64,000 nt of DNA. It comes from Leptodactylus fallax (lineage: Eukaryota > Chordata > Amphibia > Anura > Leptodactylidae). A program made the position numbers and the translations under genes. The DNA is taken from NCBI GenBank assembly GCA_947044405.1, contig CAMRHE010000035.1, positions 10,381,618 through 10,445,617 on the forward strand, given 5' to 3'. Positions 60,240 through 64,000 of the stretch are shown piece by piece. Under the pieces are notes generated by a model. That model saw only the letters and a list, made by a program, of their open reading frames with translations, ran no database searches and had not been told where the DNA came from. Position 1 is the stretch's first letter. Each line of letters starts with the position of its first letter.

Positions 60240-61351
60240 TGTGGCATCCCAGAGCTGGCTATGGCTGGGCTGAGGGTGATCTCTGTGCATTGTATTATTT
60301 CCTGTTGCTTCATAGCCTGTGTGACATAGCAGGGGGTCCTGAGTCTCACACAACACAGCGCCACCTAGTGAGCCTCACACATGCATTACACCTCCCATAG
60401 GATTGAATAGTAACCAAATGTCCAATGGGAGGACATTGCCTGGGAAAAGGGGAGGAGTCAGCTGATCACTGGGTCCCCATGGTAACACCCCTGCAGGAAG
60501 GTCCTGCGTGTGAGGAGTTAGAAGTGTGGAGTGTTAGGAGGAGGAGGTGAGGAGATAAGTGTGATGTCCTGTGAAGAAAGCAGTGAGTTTAGTGCAGGAA
60601 TCTCAAGTCCTAGACAGGCCCAGGAAGGTTGGAGAGCTGACATACTCCAGCTATTCAGAAGATCCTGTCCCCTGTCTGCCTAGCCATCGCCCTGAAGGAA
60701 GTCAAGCATCATTATCTTGTCAGCCTGAGACTGTGGAGAGAACATTCTGGAACACGTGCTCCATAGCAAGTATCACAGGATCCAGGGGCCAAGGCCAGAC
60801 CTGTGGAATATCCTGCCACCCTGACTATTGCACCCCGAAACTCTGAGCTATCAGGACCACATAACGTGAGTGGGGAATATTATGTACTAGTATCATGGTG
60901 GGCATCCTCCTATGAGCCAAATAGGAGCCCAGACGCACCTCAGAGCTGTAACACTGAAGTATAAGGGGCTAGGAACACCTTTCATCAAGTCTACCCTGCA
61001 CCCCAGGACTTTGCTGTGTCACCAGGCGTACCCCGTTATTTTCTATTGAAGAAACTGTTTAAGCATTTGTGCCTCCACACCCATGGAAGTAAAAGTTCAA
61101 CTTTACAACCGTTTCTGTGTCTGACTCTGCACCGACAACATCAGGGCACCCCAAACACCACCAGTCGGCACAGTATAGGGGAAGCGCCCCGGGGGAACAA
61201 TCACCACCAACATTTGTGCAGCCCCCTCATCACCGGTACCAGTGGTGGTAACGTGGGACAGCACCAGCGCTGCGCCCAGAGACCGTGACAAGTCTGCGCT
61301 GTTGCACCCCGCAATCCCAACTGCAGCGTTACCTTCCATCTGGTCACCGCA
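60240..61351 (+). repeat. 5' LTR of the second Ty3/gypsy element
   Basis: It opens TGTGGCATCCC. The first 609 bp match the 3' LTR at 63392-64000 with no indels and five substitutions, mostly C/T. The end is placed at CA (61350-61351), about 8 bp before the primer-binding site, and could be off by a few bases. AGTAAA near 61087 is a plausible polyadenylation signal. Length is about 1.1 kb. Confidence 0.85.
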
Positions 61352-61359
61352 AGAAAAAC

Positions 61360-61377
61360 TGGCGTCACGAACAGGAT
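61360..61377 (+). other. Primer-binding site, tRNA-Ser type
   Basis: TGGCGTCACGAACAGGAT is the reverse complement of the 3' end of a serine tRNA (CGA type, as I recall it) including CCA. Eighteen positions fit, so minus-strand synthesis would be primed by tRNA-Ser. Confidence 0.7.
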
Positions 61378-62115
61378 ACGGGTGTGTGCCATTTTGAGAA
61401 AGTCGCCACGAAAAGTGCGCCAAATTGTCTCCAGAGCATCGGTCTTTATTGTGGACTTTGCTAAGATCAAGTTTATTCCCTGAGAGTGCTTGCCACAAAG
61501 AGGGGGAGCCCTATACCCCTGAAGTAAGCCCTAAAGACTGTCCTCTCAGTGTGTTACAGCCCTGGAAGAGTTAAAACGCCCAGGACTTGTTTGCTGCGCC
61601 ACATCGCTGTGTAAGAACGCCCACAAAGGGTTAACTGAACCTTGCAAAAGTGCGGGAGATTTTTAGCACTGCCCATGAGGCCAGGAGACCCATCTGCCGC
61701 CATCTTAGGAGAGCCCAGAATGCTGAGCGCAATGCTCCAGTGCACCCATACAAGAAAGTAAAAGGCGAACGTGCCAGCGCCATTTCTGACTCTCCGGTGC
61801 CGCATCACCGTCCCTGCTGTGCACCGCTGATCTCTGGTCCACGCTGCAGTTGCTGTCAGTGAGTACTGTGCCTCCCTGTCCTTGTCTTCAGTCCTCCCAC
61901 GGCCCCAGCGAGTGTTTTCCGTGTACAGTGTCCGTAGGGAGTGCCACCATTAAAGAGGGGGAGCACACCGTCAGCCTGCATCACAGTGACTCTGTTAATA
62001 GCTACAGCATTCTTAAAGGGACAGCATTCCAAGTTGTAGTCTCCATTCCCTGCCAGCAAGCAGTTGAGTTTCTTAAAGAGACGGCGACCTAATTTCAGTC
62101 ATACCTGCAAACAAC
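61378..62115 (+). other. Untranslated leader of the second LTR element
   Basis: GC-richer sequence from the primer site to the gag ATG. Short frames on both strands are not gene-like. It should hold the packaging signal, but nothing in it can be assigned. Confidence 0.6.
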
Positions 62116-62538
62116 ATGACTGAGCAAAGTGACATTGTGCCATCTGTTTCTAGTGATCCAGCAGTGCCCATGGCGAGCAGCCTACCATTCTCCATGCCAT
62201 TTTACCCTGGCGCACCATGGCTGCCGCGCTACAAAGGGGAGGCACATACCCTCAGGGACTTTCGTGAGAAGATGCTGTCTCTCTTCCAGTTCTATCCTCT
62301 GAATACAGAACAGCAGATACAGATCCTGCTGGGCCAGCTTGAGGGTGCTGCAGCTAGGGAGGTCAAATCCTGGCCTGCCTCTGACAAAAGAACCCCTGGG
62401 CAAATTCTGGACAAACTCCAGGTGAACTTTGACGTGCGATCTGTCTCCGAGGTAAAGATGCGCTTCTTTTCCAGACGACAACCATCACGCCCATGCAGCG
62501 CCCCTGAAAGTTGGCGACCGTGTATGGTTAAGGAATAA
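62116..62538 (+). pseudogene. gag: gag remnant, second Ty3/gypsy element
   Basis: The ATG at 62116 follows CAAACAAC and opens a frame with a gypsy-type capsid start: PWLPRYKGEAHTLRDFREKM, then EQQIQILLGQLEGAAAREVK. This shape, a tryptophan/aromatic-rich start followed by helices, is typical of the Gag N-terminal domain. The gag reading is clean to about MRFFSRRQ (62480), after which it enters the pol tail out of frame and stops at 62536-62538. The rest of gag, including any nucleocapsid, is missing, so no particle protein can form unaided. Confidence 0.8.
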
Positions 62539-62986
62539 CCATCGGAATGGGAAATTGGATCCATTCTGGGAGAAAGAACCATACAGTGTTATCTCCATAC
62601 CATATCCTGAATCCGACGTGTATGAGATCTCTAAACCTGGGAGACAGCCCCAAGTAGTACACCGAAACCGTCTGAAGCTGTGCCTTAAAGAAGGACTACC
62701 CACAGAGGTGCCCCCAGCTGAGACAACGAGTACAGAGATCTTGTCACCTTCTGAAGTGAAAGAGAGACCCCCAACGTTAACTGAGCTTATGTGGGCGCCT
62801 AAACTACTACCATTTAGCTGTTATCCACCAATTGCTCTAGTGCAAGAGAACCCTTCGACAGATGATTTAATTGATTTCAGTGACTCTGTTCCTGATTCAA
62901 ATCTCGTTCCACTTAGGCGTTCTGAGCGTACTACAAAAGGCATACCTCCAACACGCTATAGTGATGCCATGGCTGTCCTTGGGTAA
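62472..62986 (+). pseudogene. pol: pol C-terminal remnant (integrase tail)
   Basis: In a different frame from gag the sequence reads PLKVGDRVWLRNNHR, KLDPFWEKEPYSVIS, VYEISKPGRQ and VVHRNRLKLC, the C-terminal integrase module, ending with RRSERTTKGIPPTRYSD and a TAA near 62986. The tail resembles that of the first element (HRNMLRLC, RRTTRPNAGIPPVRY), although their LTRs differ. Protease, reverse transcriptase, RNase H and the integrase core are all absent: roughly 3 kb or more has been deleted between about 62470 and 62485. Confidence 0.82.
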
Positions 62987-63389
62987 AAGAGGTTAACTGT
63001 CTCTGCTTCTGTATATATGTTATTCCTGCTCTGATTACATTAATGTTTTTCCTGTGTGTATATACAGTATATATATAATATCTTGCCATGTAATATAGTA
63101 TTTACATTTATATGCAACAATCCAAGCCATAGTGCCTGGCTCACCGAGCCAAGGAAGTTCTGTTACCCCATTGCGGTATGGACATTGGTGCTAGAGTGCC
63201 TACTCTTCCTTACAGAAAGGACTGTTTATTGTTTCTCAGAGAGACTCTCATGATAATGGACACTCACAAAATTTGTGCCAGAGAGCCTCTGGACCCATTT
63301 GCACTTTATTCGTATTTATTAACGTTATGTTACATTTCTCACCTTCACCCCAGCCCGTCGCCGAGGTCGGCTCAGTGAAAGAGGGGGAG
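62987..63389 (+). other. 3' untranslated part and polypurine tract
   Basis: About 390 bp of AT-rich non-coding DNA separate the pol tail from the tract AAAGAGGGGGAG (63378-63389), two bases before the 3' LTR. A TATATACAGTATATATATAA stretch is near 63058. Confidence 0.75.
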
Positions 63390-63391
63390 TA

Positions 63392-64000
63392 TGTGGCATC
63401 CCAGAGCTGGCTATGGCTGGGCTGAGGGTGATCTCTGTGCATTGTATTATTTCCTGTTGCTTCATAGCCTGTGTGACATAGCAGGGGGTCCTGAGTCTCA
63501 CACAACACAGCGCCACCTAGTGAGCCTCACACATGCATTACACCTCCCATAGGATTGAATAGTAACCAAATGTCCAATGGGAGGACATTGCCTGGGAAAA
63601 GGGGAGGAGTCAGCTGATCACTGGGTCCCCATGGTAACACCCCTGCAGGAAGGTCCTGCGTGTGAGGAGTTAGAAGTGTGGAGTGTTAGGAGGAGGAGGT
63701 GAGGAGATAAGTGTGATGTCCTGTGAAGAAAGCAGTGAGTTTAGTGCAGGAATCTCCAGTCCTAGACAGGCCCAGGAAGGTTGGAGAGCTGACATACTCC
63801 AGCTATTCAGAAGATCCTGTCCCCTGTCTGCCTAGCCATCGCCCTGAAGGAAGTCAAGCATCATTATCTTGTCAGCATGAGACTGTGGAGAGAACATTCT
63901 GGAACACGTGCTCCATAGCAAGTATCACAGGATCCAGGGGCCAAGGCCAGACCTGTGGAATATCCCGCCATCCTGACTATTGCACTCCGAAACTCTGAGC
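63392..64000 (+). repeat. 3' LTR of the second Ty3/gypsy element, cut by window end
   Basis: It starts TGTGGCATCCC and aligns base for base with 60240-60848, five differences in 609 bp (0.8 %). The remaining ~500 bp and the target duplication are beyond the window. Confidence 0.9.

Noticed and set aside
60571..60846. 91-residue frame repeated at 63723-63998
   Set aside because: Both are the same part of the two LTRs; duplication is explained by LTR structure.

Overview
This is a stretch of vertebrate nuclear DNA, most probably from a frog with a large genome. It is AT-rich and has no operons or compact genes. It is packed with transposons of types that crowd amphibian genomes: Ty3/gypsy LTR elements, L2/CR1-group LINEs, a tRNA-derived SINE, two Tc1 families, and non-autonomous hAT, TTAA-site and foldback elements. 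The species assignment is inference from this mix and from remembered repeat families. No host gene could be identified with confidence; one 61-bp candidate exon is noted near 10.4 kb.

Layout. 1-4.4 kb: 3' part of a Ty3/gypsy element with an uninterrupted pol frame, a polypurine tract and its 3' LTR. 4.4-17.4 kb: mostly unique AT-rich DNA with a cluster of four MITEs (6.15-7.05), a foldback joined to a ~31-bp minisatellite (8.0-8.95), a 0.4-kb near-perfect palindrome (9.86-10.26), and two hAT-type insertions with 8-bp target duplications (12.44-13.09 and 15.97-17.13). 17.9-19.6 kb: a MITE holding a 1.4-kb inverted-repeat element whose arms each carry a canonical hammerhead-ribozyme core; this fits a Penelope-like retroelement. 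21.5-24.5 kb: broken L2-like LINE. 26.1-32.1 kb: an old Tc1-like element cut up by MITEs, a second Tc1 (itself inside a MITE), a SINE and a second LINE. 32.1-34 kb: piggyBac-like TTAA element and a retroelement with two inverted hammerhead-like motifs. 36.7-38.3 kb: a second, more decayed Tc1 copy. 38.3-47.7 kb: several TTAA-flanked inverted-repeat elements, including one palindrome nested inside another. 50-59 kb: repeat fragments, among them a hAT element carrying two SINEs in tandem and a decayed L2 copy interrupted by a piece with a third hammerhead-like core. 60.2-64 kb: a young, internally deleted Ty3/gypsy element with both LTRs (3' LTR cut by the window end), a primer-binding site matching tRNA-Ser, a gag start and the extreme C-terminus of pol.

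The genes do not form a cellular pathway; all recognisable coding sequence belongs to mobile elements. Only the first pol frame looks intact. The Tc1 transposases, LINE reverse transcriptases and the second LTR element are broken, so they could move only with enzymes supplied elsewhere. Family names rest on motifs seen here plus recall of vertebrate repeats; no database search was possible.
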